From the NCBI RefSeq assembly GCF_003031675.1, contig NZ_PYWX01000046.1:18233-82232 (forward strand): a DNA stretch of 64,000 nucleotides. Direction: 5' to 3'. This DNA is from Pseudomonas palleroniana. Lineage in GTDB: Bacteria > Pseudomonadota > Gammaproteobacteria > Pseudomonadales > Pseudomonadaceae. Below, in pieces: positions 1-8,160 of the stretch (position 1 is its first letter; every line of letters starts with the position of its first letter). A program made the translations under genes and the position numbers. The notes under the pieces are model-generated. The model saw only the letters and a list, made by a program, of their open reading frames with translations, was not told the DNA's origin and did no database searches.

Positions 1-380
1 AAAGCAAAGGTCGAGTCCTTGGGCACGGCATGCTTTTTCAGCAGTTGTTCGATGGCGATATAGTCGGTGTTGTAGGCTTTGAGACGGCCGTCGGTGTTGA
101 CGATGGTGTTCAGGGAGTCGATGGCCTGCACCGAATCGTCCAGCTCATCCACCAGGGCGATCGCGGCCTCCTTGAACGGCATGGAAACACCGCAACCGCG
201 AATGCCCAGCGCCCGGATACCACCTATCGCGCCGGGCAAATCCTGGCTGCTGAACGCTTTATAGTAGAAATTCAACCCCAACTGTTCATACAGGTGGTTG
301 TGGAACCGCAGGCCAAAATTCCCGGGACGCGCCGACAATGACATACACAGTTGGGTGTCTTTGTTGGGGTGCATCTGCAT
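1..380 (-). CDS. Shikimate 5-dehydrogenase-like protein, 3' end beyond the window
   Basis: About 126 N-terminal residues are visible and the frame runs off the left edge. The visible part fits the substrate-binding domain of the AroE fold: the lysine of VSMPFKEA corresponds to the catalytic lysine of AroE (NVTVPFKE), and NTIVNTDGRLKAYNTD corresponds to the conserved NT..N..G...G.NTD segment. The start is the ATG at 380, with AAAGGAG about 6 bases upstream. The NADP-binding Rossmann domain is not in the window. AroE family members include true shikimate dehydrogenases and quinate/shikimate or unknown-substrate paralogues; this one lacks the usual SLSPxxHN form (it has SLSARPGN), so I infer a paralogue rather than housekeeping AroE. 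Substrate unknown. Confidence 0.75.
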   Translation of the reverse strand, partial: MQMHPNKDTQLCMSLSARPGNFGLRFHNHLYEQLGLNFYYKAFSSQDLPGAIGGIRALGIRGCGVSMPFKEAAIALVDELDDSVQAIDSLNTIVNTDGRLKAYNTDYIAIEQLLKKHAVPKDSTFA

Positions 381-542
381 GGATAACTCCTTTGAGTAAG
401 CAAATCGGTACAGACCTTACACAACCTTTACCTATCGGCCGTGCTGTTTTTCAGAAATACGTTGTCTTAAAAGTATCCCCGCGACAATCCTTGAGTCTAT
501 TGATTGCAGACCACAAGCGCAGGGGCTAACCGAGGAATGACC

Positions 543-890
543 ATGATTCGTAAAATCCCCAAAATCGCCTTGCTTGTCGGCGCACTCGCTATGGCAGGCC
601 AAGCCTCCGCCCACGGTGGTGGTTGGGGTGGCCCGGCCGTTCTGGGTGCTTTGGTCGGCGCCGCTGTAGTGGGTTCGGTGGTTGCCAGCCAATCCCAGCC
701 GGTCTACGTGCAGCAGCCGGTTTATGTCCAGCCGCAACCGGTGTATGCCGCTCCGCCGCCGGTCTACTACGCACCGCCACCACCGGTGTATGTGCAAGAA
801 CGGGTTTACTACCGCCCGGCGCCGGTCTACTACGGCCCTCCACGTGGCTACTACGGCCCGCCTCACGGTTATTACGGCCGCGGCTGGTAA
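543..890 (+). CDS. Secreted PXPV/tyrosine-rich repeat protein
   Basis: A protein of 115 residues with a clear signal peptide (MIRKIPKIALLVGALAMAGQ followed by ASAHG). The mature part starts glycine-rich (HGGGWGGPA), has a short hydrophobic alanine/valine stretch that could be a membrane anchor, and ends in repeats of the PVY/PPPVYY type and GYYGPP units. This composition matches small exported proteins annotated as PXPV-repeat proteins in Pseudomonas and Burkholderia. Function is unknown. GAGGA lies at a good distance from the ATG at 543; an ATG at 537 overlaps that ribosome site and is less likely. A stem-loop terminator follows 22 bases after the stop. Confidence 0.75.
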   Translation: MIRKIPKIALLVGALAMAGQASAHGGGWGGPAVLGALVGAAVVGSVVASQSQPVYVQQPVYVQPQPVYAAPPPVYYAPPPPVYVQERVYYRPAPVYYGPPRGYYGPPHGYYGRGW

Positions 891-911
891 CTTGAACAGG
901 TTCGTCTAAAC

Positions 912-941
912 AGGCCTCGCCCACACGCGGGGCCTTTTTTT
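912..941 (+). terminator. Intrinsic terminator
   Basis: AGGCCTCGC and GCGGGGCCT form a 9-bp stem (one G-U pair) around a 6-base loop CCACAC, followed at once by a run of seven T. It ends the transcript of the PXPV-repeat gene. Confidence 0.85.
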
Positions 942-1122
942 GCCTTTGAAGTCTGGATTTATCTTGCCAAGGTCGCAGTGAGGACAATGCTCGGGGGCTC
1001 AATCCCACATCATGAGGGTTGAATGTCTTCTTGCTCGATCAAGGTCCGCCCTGTCATGTTTACGTCACGAAACGGACTCACTATCGACCTGTCCAGCCAA
1101 GAACAATTAAGGACGACTGACC

Positions 1123-1317
1123 ATGCCCACACAAAACCCGCACCATACCGCCGGCCTCTGCACCTCCAGCAAGGTCTACAGCGCACTGACCGAACTCAAG
1201 CACCTGGAAGGCCACCGCACGGCCAAATTCCTGGCGTTGCTGGCGGAAAACCTGGTGCGCAAGGGCCTGCTCAATGAGCAGGAAGTGGTGCTCATGCTGG
1301 ACCATGTGGTGGATTGA
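1123..1317 (+). CDS. Small conserved-looking hypothetical protein
   Basis: A 64-residue soluble protein with no signal peptide. AAGGA lies about 10 bases before the ATG. The sequence is rich in leucine and charged residues and predicts helices (ALTELKHLEGHRTAKFLALL, LLNEQEVVLMLDHVV), without cysteines in a metal pattern or a recognisable DNA-binding motif. Codon use is like the neighbours, and a hairpin with a T run follows the stop immediately, which supports a real single-gene unit. I do not recognise a family. Confidence 0.6.
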   Translation: MPTQNPHHTAGLCTSSKVYSALTELKHLEGHRTAKFLALLAENLVRKGLLNEQEVVLMLDHVVD

Positions 1318-1319
1318 CG

Positions 1320-1357
1320 CCTGGCGTTGATGTCGACTATCGAGCCAGGTGATTTTT
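1320..1357 (+). terminator. Probable intrinsic terminator
   Basis: CCTGGC at 1320-1325 pairs with GCCAGG at 1344-1349, extended inward by TTGAT/ATCGA with one bulge, followed by TGATTTTT. It lies directly after the stop of the 64-residue gene. Confidence 0.5.
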
Positions 1358-1408
1358 GCTGAGCACCCAGCCATCGTAAGGTGACCTCCATAGCGATTGG
1401 AGGTACTT

Positions 1409-1591
1409 ATGCCCACTGTTCAAATCATGTCCGTCATTGGTAGCGCCGTTCCCACCCCACTCCGGGAGCTGGGCCTGCTCGCCTGCTGGTACGTAGTCAG
1501 CGATGGCGAGCCCATCAGCGGCCCGCTCATGTCGTTATCCGATGCGCAAAAACAGCTGCAATGCGCATCCAATTTCAGGCTCAACGCCTGA
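1409..1591 (+). CDS. Small hypothetical protein
   Basis: A 60-residue protein whose ATG at 1409 has a near-perfect ribosome site (GGAGGT, 1399-1404). This picks it over the in-frame ATG at 1397, which lies upstream of that site. The sequence contains LACWYVVSDGEPISGPLM and a C-terminal SLSDAQKQLQCASNFRLNA; it is short, probably cytoplasmic, with no identifiable domain. It converges on the AI-2E-family transporter gene with a 3-base gap. Function unknown. Confidence 0.6.
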   Translation: MPTVQIMSVIGSAVPTPLRELGLLACWYVVSDGEPISGPLMSLSDAQKQLQCASNFRLNA

Positions 1592-1594
1592 AAC

Positions 1595-2662
1595 CTACGG
1601 CAACGGCAGCTTGACCCGAGGTTTGGTTTCTACAAACAGTGCCCAACTGGACATGAACAACGCCGCCACCAACGGGCCGATCACAAACCCGTTCAGGCCG
1701 AATACCGACAGGCCGCCCAGGGTCGAGATCAGGATCAGGTAGTCAGGCATTTTCGTGTCCTTGCCCACCAGCACCGGGCGCAGCACGTTGTCCACCATGC
1801 CGATGACCAGAACGCCGAACGCAGTCAGCACCACGCCCTGCCAGATCGAACCGCTCAACAGAAAGTAAGCGGCCACCGGGCCCCATACAATCCCCGCGCC
1901 CACCGCCGGTAGCAGGGAAAGAAACGCCATCAAGACCGCCCACAGCAACGCGCTGGGAATGTCCAGGAACCAGAAGATCAAACCGCCCAGTGCGCCTTGG
2001 GTCACGGCTACCAGTACGTTGCCCTTGACGGTGGCGCGCACCACCCGATTGAACTTGAGTTGCAGGCGACGCTTCTGGGGCTCCGCCAGGGGCACTGCCG
2101 TGCGGACTTTACGCACCAGTTCCGGGCCGTCGCGCAGCAGGAAAAACAGCAGATACAGCATGATGAAAAAGCTCACCAGGAAATCAAATGTCCCCTGACC
2201 AAAACTGAACGCCTGGGAGGCAAAAAACTGGCTGCCCTGCATCGCGCTCTTGACGATTTTCTCGCGCAAGCCTTCCAGGTTGCCCATGCCGAACCGGTCC
2301 AGCAGGTGCTGGAAATACGGCGGCAGTACGTTCTTGAACTGCTCGATATACCCGGCGACGTCCAGCTTGCCGCTTTCGACGTTTTTGTAGAGCGTCGCCC
2401 CTTCCTGCACCAGCAATACGCTGGTGATGATGACCGGCAAAATGGCGATCACCAGGCACACCGCCAAGGTGGTCAGGGAGGTCAGGTTGCGGTTCCAGCC
2501 AAAGCGTTGCTGCAGGCGGCGCTGCATCGGGGCGAAGATGATGCCGAGGATGACCGCCCAGAACACCGCGCCGTAAAACGGCAGCAATATCCAGATAAAG
2601 GCGACGGTCACCAGGGCCAGCAACAACAACAGGGTTTTGAATTGCAGGTTGGTTGAGTTCAT
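1595..2662 (-). CDS. AI-2E transporter family (PerM/YdiK-like) membrane protein
   Basis: A polytopic inner-membrane protein of 355 residues, the usual length of this family. It starts with a pair of hydrophobic helices (LLLLLALVTVAFIWILLPFY, AVFWAVILGIIFAPM), then a third pair, a charged soluble segment (about residues 90-150), and a C-terminal block of membrane helices with the family-typical VGAGIVWGPVAAYFLL and VDNVLRPVLVGKDTKMPDYL...GLSVFGLNGFVIGP stretches. Family members have been linked to quorum-signal export, ion antiport or simply have no known role; substrate cannot be told here. The gene is probably monocistronic: the next minus-strand gene upstream lies about 80 bases away. Confidence 0.85.
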   Translation of the reverse strand: MNSTNLQFKTLLLLLALVTVAFIWILLPFYGAVFWAVILGIIFAPMQRRLQQRFGWNRNLTSLTTLAVCLVIAILPVIITSVLLVQEGATLYKNVESGKLDVAGYIEQFKNVLPPYFQHLLDRFGMGNLEGLREKIVKSAMQGSQFFASQAFSFGQGTFDFLVSFFIMLYLLFFLLRDGPELVRKVRTAVPLAEPQKRRLQLKFNRVVRATVKGNVLVAVTQGALGGLIFWFLDIPSALLWAVLMAFLSLLPAVGAGIVWGPVAAYFLLSGSIWQGVVLTAFGVLVIGMVDNVLRPVLVGKDTKMPDYLILISTLGGLSVFGLNGFVIGPLVAALFMSSWALFVETKPRVKLPLP

Positions 2663-2743
2663 GTCCGGTCCATGTCAAAAAAGCAGTAGGCCTTCATCGG
2701 CCCTTTTGCTTAGTCCGCAGGCGAACCCGGGAGTGCCATCCCG

Positions 2744-3286
2744 TCACTCGATAGCCTTGGCCTCACGCAAAAGCGCCTGGATCACTTGTTCCTGGGCCTC
2801 ATAATCACCTTCGCCAAAGTGGCTATAGCGCACCTTCCCCTTGGCATCGATCAGGTAATGGGCCGGCCAGAACTGGTTATCGAAACTGCGCCAGATTGCA
2901 TAGTTGTTATCCAAGGCTACCGGGTAGGTGATGCCCAGCTTGCGCACCTGGTCCCTGACGTTGCCGCTGACCTGTTCATAGGCATATTCCGGAGTGTGTA
3001 CGCCAACGACCACCAAGCCATCGGGTTCGTAGCGTTTCGCCCACTCTTTTACGTACGGCAGCGCGCGCCGGCAGTTGATGCAGTCGTAAGTCCAGAAATC
3101 CACCAGCACGACTTTGCCCTTGAGCGCCTGCAGATCGAGCGGTGGGGAGTTGAGCCATTCGGCCGCCCCCGCCAGCGATGGCATGGCGCCCGGTGGGTCA
3201 GCGGGAGTTTCACGGCTGGCCATCACGCTGGAAATCAGCGCAAGCGTCAGCAGCAGGCCGGCGAGCAGAAAGGTGATAGGTCGCAT
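2744..3286 (-). CDS. Exported thioredoxin-like (TlpA/DipZ-type) protein
   Basis: A 180-residue protein with an N-terminal membrane or signal segment (PITFLLAGLLLTLALISSVM) followed by a redoxin domain. The active site reads VDFWTYDCINCRRALPYV: a CxxC of the form CINC, the version seen in the C-terminal domain of DipZ-like proteins rather than the CGPC of thioredoxin. The downstream WPAHYLIDAKGKVRY carries the cis-proline region. It should act in the periplasm as a thiol-disulfide oxidoreductase or in peroxide defence; the partner is unknown. The ATG at 3286 is preferred because AGG lies 8 bases upstream, while the ATG at 3292 is too close to it. Confidence 0.8.
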   Translation of the reverse strand: MRPITFLLAGLLLTLALISSVMASRETPADPPGAMPSLAGAAEWLNSPPLDLQALKGKVVLVDFWTYDCINCRRALPYVKEWAKRYEPDGLVVVGVHTPEYAYEQVSGNVRDQVRKLGITYPVALDNNYAIWRSFDNQFWPAHYLIDAKGKVRYSHFGEGDYEAQEQVIQALLREAKAIE

Positions 3287-3458
3287 GATCATTACCTGTT
3301 GGGTATTCAGAGCCTCCATTGGAACGCCCTGGAGTATCGCGCCTGTGTCGAACCCCCACTGCCGATACACAGCGATACAAAATCAGCAAAGGGCGACCTG
3401 GATCAATAAACCCCGGCCCCGGATCCTTTACCTTCGCGACCTTTTGCGACTTGAGCCC

Positions 3459-4778
3459 ATGCCCCCTGTGATCGCCCCCGAACTGCTCGCCCCCGCCGGC
3501 ACCCTGAAAAACATGCGTTATGCCTTCGCCTACGGTGCCGATGCGGTCTACGCCGGCCAGCCGCGCTACAGCCTGCGGGTGCGCAACAACGAGTTCGACC
3601 ACGCCAACCTGGCGCTGGGCATTCAGGAAGCGCATGTGCTGGGCAAACGCTTCTACGTCGTGGTCAACATCGCGCCCCACAACGCCAAGCTGAAAACCTT
3701 CCTCAAAGACCTCGCACCAGTGATCGCCATGGGCCCGGATGCGCTGATCATGTCCGACCCAGGCTTGATCATGCTGGTGCGCCGCCATTTCCCGTCGATG
3801 CCGATTCATCTGTCGGTGCAGGCCAATACGGTGAACTGGGCCAGCGTCGAATTCTGGCAACAACAAGGCATCTGCCGCGTGATTCTGTCGCGGGAGTTGT
3901 CTCTGGAAGAGATCGGCGAGATCCGCCAGCAAGTGCCGGCCATGGAGCTGGAAGTGTTTGTGCACGGCGCCTTGTGCATGGCCTATTCCGGGCGCTGCCT
4001 GCTCTCGGGCTACATGAACAAGCGCGATGCCAACCAGGGCACCTGCACCAACGCCTGCCGCTGGAAGTACCAGGCCACCCCGGCGATGGAAAACGCCACG
4101 GGCGAGATCGTCCAGCAGTATCAGCCGGAGCCGACCCTGGGGATTGGCGCGCCGACCGACCAGGTCTTCCTGCTGCAAGAGGCCAACCGCCCCGATGAGC
4201 AGATGCCCGCCTTCGAGGACGAGCACGGCACGTACATCATGAACGCCAAGGACCTGCGCGCCGTGCAGCATGTGGAGCGCCTGACGCAGATGGGCGTGCA
4301 CTCGCTGAAGATCGAAGGCCGCACCAAGTCCCACTTCTACTGCGCACGCACCACCCAGGTGTATCGCCAGGCCATCGATGATGCGGTGGCCGGGCGCGCC
4401 TTCGACCGCAACCTGATGACCGACCTCGAATCCTTGGCCCAGCGCGGTTACACCGAAGGCTTCCTGCGCCGCCATGTGCATGACGAATACCAGAACTACC
4501 AGAACGGCAGTTCAGTATCCGAACGCCAGCAGTTTGTCGGCGAACTGACCGGCGAGCGCCGTAGCGGCTGGGCCGAGGTCAAGGTCAAGAATCGCTTTGC
4601 CGTGGGCGATCACCTGGAGTTGATGACCCCCGCCGGCAACTTCCACTTTGACCTGAGCACTTTGCACAATGCCAAAGGCGAAGCCCTTGAGGTGGCGCCG
4701 GGCGACGGGCACACGGTGTATGTGCCACTGCCGGCCGACATGGACGTGCGCTTTGGCTTGTTGATGCGCGATCTCTAG
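3459..4778 (+). CDS. trhP: tRNA 5-hydroxyuridine modification protein (U32 family)
   Basis: A 439-residue protein of the U32 peptidase-like family, matching E. coli YegQ (renamed TrhP), which hydroxylates U34 of tRNAs as the first step towards 5-(carboxy)methoxyuridine. Family signatures are the N-terminal ELLAPAGTLKNMRYAFAYGA, the HLSVQANTVNW segment, and four cysteines at about residues 172, 179, 195 and 199 (CMAYSGRC...GTCTNAC), thought to hold an Fe-S cluster. A C-terminal beta domain (about 360-439) follows SLKIEGRTKS. The start MPPVIAPELLAPAG fits the family; a longer in-frame extension upstream lacks similarity. The stop overlaps the end of the convergent chemoreceptor gene by 4 bases. 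Confidence 0.9.
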   Translation: MPPVIAPELLAPAGTLKNMRYAFAYGADAVYAGQPRYSLRVRNNEFDHANLALGIQEAHVLGKRFYVVVNIAPHNAKLKTFLKDLAPVIAMGPDALIMSDPGLIMLVRRHFPSMPIHLSVQANTVNWASVEFWQQQGICRVILSRELSLEEIGEIRQQVPAMELEVFVHGALCMAYSGRCLLSGYMNKRDANQGTCTNACRWKYQATPAMENATGEIVQQYQPEPTLGIGAPTDQVFLLQEANRPDEQMPAFEDEHGTYIMNAKDLRAVQHVERLTQMGVHSLKIEGRTKSHFYCARTTQVYRQAIDDAVAGRAFDRNLMTDLESLAQRGYTEGFLRRHVHDEYQNYQNGSSVSERQQFVGELTGERRSGWAEVKVKNRFAVGDHLELMTPAGNFHFDLSTLHNAKGEALEVAPGDGHTVYVPLPADMDVRFGLLMRDL

Positions 4779-6454
4779 ATCCTGAACTGCCCCACCAATT
4801 GCCCCAGGCGTTGCCCCAGGTCCGCCAGACTGCGCGAAGTCTGGGCGCCCTGCTGGGTTTCATCGGCCACAGTGTCCACCGCCACGGCAATCTGATGCAC
4901 GCTGCGGTTGATTTCCTCGGCCACGGCGGTCTGCTCCTCGGCGGCGCTGGCGATCTGGGCGTTCATCGAATTGATGGTGCCGATCAGTTGCGCCATGGTG
5001 TCCAGTGAGGCTCCGGCTTCGTTGGCCTGGGCCGAGGTGCCGTCACCCGCGTCGCTGGACCGGCGCATGGCGTCCACGGCGGCGACGGTGCCTTTTTGCA
5101 GGCGGTCGATCATGCCCTGGATTTCCTGAGTGCTGGTCTGGGTGCGGCTGGCCAGGGCACGCACTTCGTCGGCCACCACCGCAAACCCTCGCCCGGCCTC
5201 CCCGGCCCGCGCGGCTTCGATCGCCGCGTTGAGGGCCAGCAGGTTGGTTTGTTCGGCAATCGAGCGGATCACACTCAGCACACTGACAATCGACGACACA
5301 TCCTGCTGCAGGCTGTCGAGGGACACGCCACTGCTGCGGATATCGTTCACCAGCGCGTGGATCTGCGCGATGCTGCCGTCGACCACACGCTTGGCCGCGT
5401 GCCCTTCGGCATCGGTCTGTTGCGCAGCGACGGCAGCCCCCTGGGCACTGCGCGCAACTTCCTGGGCCGCAGAGGACATCTGGTTAATGGCAGTGGCGAC
5501 CTGATCGGTCTCGTGGCGTTGGCGCTCCATGGCCTGTTCGGAGCGCTGGGCTTGATCGGACACCTGGCTGACCAGGCCGGTCAGTTGGCTGGTCATCTCG
5601 GTGATCTGGCGCACCAGGCTGTGGATTTTGTCGACAAAACGATTGAACGCGACGGCAAGATCGCCCAACTCATCCTGGCTGGTGATCGCCAGGCGGCGGG
5701 TCAAATCGCCTTCGCCGGCGGCGATGTCGTCCAGGTTGGCTTTCATCAGGCCCAGCGGACGCAGGATGGTATTGGCCACTATCATGCCCACGGCGGCAAT
5801 CACCAGCAGCACCACCACGGCCACACCGAGGATGCTCAGCAACACGCCCTCCATGCGTTTCTCGACCTTGGCCTCGACCACTGCCACTTGGGCTTCAATG
5901 CCATCGAGGTTGACCGAGGTACCAATCACCATGTCCCACTTCGGCAAGTACTCGGTATAGCCGAGCTTAGGCACCAACTCGGTCTGGCCGGGCTGGGTCG
6001 AGCTGTATTGCAGGTAGTGGGTGCCGTCCTTGCCGACCTTGACCAGGTCGCGGTTGACGTAGACGCCGTTGGGGTCGCGGTTGTCCTTGAAGCTCTTGCC
6101 TACGCCATCGGGGCTGTTGCCCTTGAACAGGCGGATGGTCTCGGAGTCGTAGCCGAAGAAGTAGCCATCCTTGCCGTAGCTGGTACTGGACAGCAGCTTG
6201 ACCACCTCGGCCCGCGCCGCCGTGTCGCCGGGGGCGGCCGCGTCGTAGAGCGGCTTGATGGTGGTCATGGCCACTTCCACGTAACTGCGCAGCGTCGTCT
6301 TGGCGTCGTTGAGCAGGCGCTGGCGGGTTTCGTCCACCTCGTTGCGCGCCTGCCCCTGCAGGATCCACACCGTGGTCAGGCTGATGACCACGGCAAACAG
6401 CAATACCGGCACGACGGCCAGGGCCAGGACTTTGGCCTTTAAACTCAGACGCAT
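4775..6454 (-). CDS. Methyl-accepting chemotaxis protein, single Cache (sCache_2) sensor
   Basis: A 559-residue chemoreceptor: TM1 at about 8-30, a periplasmic sCache_2 domain (GKDGYFFGYDSETIRLF and LPKWDMVIGTSVNLD are typical), TM2 at about 205-230, HAMP (LDDIAAGEGDLTRRL), and a signalling domain whose tip is EQTNLLALNAAIEAARAGEA. It has no C-terminal CheR-docking pentapeptide. In P. aeruginosa an sCache_2 receptor (PA2652, CtpM) sits next to a Na+/H+-antiporter-family gene and a second receptor (PA2654, TlpQ), the same order as here. CtpM responds to malate, so a dicarboxylate ligand is a fair inference but not shown. No convincing sigma-28 promoter was found upstream. Confidence 0.92.
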   Translation of the reverse strand: MRLSLKAKVLALAVVPVLLFAVVISLTTVWILQGQARNEVDETRQRLLNDAKTTLRSYVEVAMTTIKPLYDAAAPGDTAARAEVVKLLSSTSYGKDGYFFGYDSETIRLFKGNSPDGVGKSFKDNRDPNGVYVNRDLVKVGKDGTHYLQYSSTQPGQTELVPKLGYTEYLPKWDMVIGTSVNLDGIEAQVAVVEAKVEKRMEGVLLSILGVAVVVLLVIAAVGMIVANTILRPLGLMKANLDDIAAGEGDLTRRLAITSQDELGDLAVAFNRFVDKIHSLVRQITEMTSQLTGLVSQVSDQAQRSEQAMERQRHETDQVATAINQMSSAAQEVARSAQGAAVAAQQTDAEGHAAKRVVDGSIAQIHALVNDIRSSGVSLDSLQQDVSSIVSVLSVIRSIAEQTNLLALNAAIEAARAGEAGRGFAVVADEVRALASRTQTSTQEIQGMIDRLQKGTVAAVDAMRRSSDAGDGTSAQANEAGASLDTMAQLIGTINSMNAQIASAAEEQTAVAEEINRSVHQIAVAVDTVADETQQGAQTSRSLADLGQRLGQLVGQFRI

Positions 6455-6526
6455 GGCTTTTCTCTCTTATTCGTGGCGACTTGAGAAGTTAACGGCCAAT
6501 TGTCCGATTTCTGTAGGACAACCCTG

Positions 6527-7849
6527 TCAGAGGGTCATCGCGGCAATCCAGCCAAACGCCAACAATGGAATATTGTAGTGCAGGAACGTGGGCACCACGG
6601 TGTCCCAGATATGGTGATGCTGGCCGTCAATGTTCAGGCCGGAGGTCGGGCCGAGGGTGGAGTCCGACGCCGGCGACCCGGCATCGCCCAAGGCCCCCGC
6701 CGTACCGACGATGCACACGATAGCCAACGGGCTGAAGCCCAGTTGCACGCACAGCGGCACGAAAATCGCGGCGAGGATCGGCACCGTGGAGAACGACGAA
6801 CCGATCCCCATGGTCACCAGCAGGCCCACCAGCAACATCAGCAACGCGCCCACACCCCGGCTATGGCCGATGAACGCCGCCGACGCTTCCACCAGCGAGC
6901 GCACGTCGCCGGTGGCCTTGAGCACTTCGGCAAAACCCGACGAAGCGATCATGATGAAGCCAATCATCGCCATCATCTTCATGCCTTCGGTGAACAGGTC
7001 GTCGGTCTCGCGCCAGCGCACGATGCCGGACACCGAGAAGATCAGGAACCCGGCCAGGGCGCCGATGATCATCGAGTCCAGCCACAATTGGATGATGAAT
7101 GCCGCAGCGATCGCCAGCCCGGCCACCAGCAGGGTCAACGGGTTGTATTGCACCGCCACTTGCTCGACCCGCTCGATTTTCTCCAGGTCATACACACGCT
7201 TTTTGCGGTAGCTGATGAACACCGCCACCAACAGGCCGACCACCATGCCCAGCGCCGGCAAGCCCATGGCGTGGGTAACGTTGACCTGACTGATGTCTAC
7301 GCCGCTCTTGGCGACGTTGGCCAGCAGGATCTGGTTGAGGAAGATGTTGCCGAAGCCTACCGGCAGGAACATGTAGGGCGTGATCAGGCCGAAAGTCATC
7401 ACGCAGGCGATCAGGCGGCGGTCCAGTTGCAATTTGGTCAGTACGTACAACAGCGGCGGGACCAACAGCGGGATAAAGGCAATATGAATGGGCAGGATAT
7501 TCTGCGAGGCAATCGCGACGCTCCACAGCAGGCCGATCAACAACCATTTGACGTGATTGCCGCCCGTCGCTTCCTGGCGATCCACCAGCAGCAACGCTTT
7601 GTCCGCCAGGGCGTGGGCCAGACCAGATTTGGCAATCGCCACAGCGAAAGCGCCGAGTAAAGCGTAAGACAAAGCCACGGTTGCACCACCGCCCAAACCA
7701 CCGTTAAACGCTTTGAGCGTGGCTTCGATACCCAGGCCACCGGTCAAGCCGCCCACCAGCGCACCGACAATAATGGCGATGACCACATGCACGCGGGACA
7801 GGCTGAGCACCAGCATGGTGCCGACCGCGGCGATTACTGCGTTAATCAT
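6527..7849 (-). CDS. Na+/H+ antiporter family transporter (PA2653-like)
   Basis: A 440-residue integral membrane protein with about 11-12 hydrophobic helices, beginning MINAVIAAVGTMLVLSLSRV. Features of the Na+/H+-antiporter-like (YuiF type) family include GGLTGGLGIEATLKAFNGGL near the N-terminus, SQNILPIHIAFIPLLVPPLL, MGIGSSFSTVPILAAIFVP, and a C-terminal GDAGSPASDSTLGPTSGLN, probably part of the transport path. The start at 7849 has GAGG 5 bases upstream. It lies between two chemoreceptor genes in the same arrangement as P. aeruginosa PA2652-PA2654, which hints that the transported solute may be a ligand of one receptor. The true substrate (ion or amino or organic acid) is open. Confidence 0.82.
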   Translation of the reverse strand: MINAVIAAVGTMLVLSLSRVHVVIAIIVGALVGGLTGGLGIEATLKAFNGGLGGGATVALSYALLGAFAVAIAKSGLAHALADKALLLVDRQEATGGNHVKWLLIGLLWSVAIASQNILPIHIAFIPLLVPPLLYVLTKLQLDRRLIACVMTFGLITPYMFLPVGFGNIFLNQILLANVAKSGVDISQVNVTHAMGLPALGMVVGLLVAVFISYRKKRVYDLEKIERVEQVAVQYNPLTLLVAGLAIAAAFIIQLWLDSMIIGALAGFLIFSVSGIVRWRETDDLFTEGMKMMAMIGFIMIASSGFAEVLKATGDVRSLVEASAAFIGHSRGVGALLMLLVGLLVTMGIGSSFSTVPILAAIFVPLCVQLGFSPLAIVCIVGTAGALGDAGSPASDSTLGPTSGLNIDGQHHHIWDTVVPTFLHYNIPLLAFGWIAAMTL

Positions 7850-8000
7850 GGTTACCTCAAGACAGAAAACAAAAGAACAGGCATACGTCGCCCAGGCGGC
7901 CATGGAACAGGGTGGCCGGCGTGCAGGCTGAGGAGGTCTTATTAGAGGGCGGGCACTTTGCAGCAGGTGGGCGGGCATGTCAAAAAACCCGGGCAAGTCC

Positions 8001-8076
8001 TAATGCCAGTCAGTTAAAAGAACCTGCCGCGACCAAACGCTGTGTTCTACATCCACCATTTAACTGACTGGCGTTA
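8001..8076. repeat. Long-armed inverted repeat, possible mini-element
   Basis: An 18-base arm at 8001-8018 (TAATGCCAGTCAGTTAAA) is repeated inverted at 8059-8076 with one mismatch, around a 40-base centre with no coding capacity. There is no T run, so it is not a standard terminator. It lies between the divergent transporter and chemoreceptor genes, just upstream of a sigma-28 promoter. Ends of this kind would suit a small non-autonomous mobile element, but I saw no second copy here and no target-site duplication. Confidence 0.55.
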
Positions 8077-8098
8077 CGGCAAGCCTGGGCCCCGCAAA

Positions 8099-8125
8099 TA
8101 AAGAAATCAGGCGTGCCGCCGATAA
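8099..8125 (+). promoter_or_regulatory. FliA (sigma-28) promoter
   Basis: TAAA at 8099-8102, exactly 15 bases, then GCCGATAA at 8118-8125: a full match to the flagellar sigma factor consensus TAAA-N15-GCCGATAA. It lies 36 bases before the ATG of the dCache chemoreceptor and ties that gene to the motility regulon. Confidence 0.85.
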
Positions 8126-8160
8126 CGGGTCTCTATGTGTTTTCAGGTAAGGATGTCCCG

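Noticed and set aside
160..190. Small plus-strand frames within the first 340 bases
   Set aside because: They oppose the shikimate-dehydrogenase-like frame, which has a good ribosome site and family motifs.
3210..4481. Long minus-strand open frame opposite the YegQ gene
   Set aside because: Histidine/glycine-rich product typical of the reverse strand of a GC-rich gene; the plus strand encodes a clear U32 protein.
6455..6500. Sigma-28 promoter for the sCache chemoreceptor
   Set aside because: Only a vague TAAC/GAATAA pattern; the GCCGATAA block is absent.
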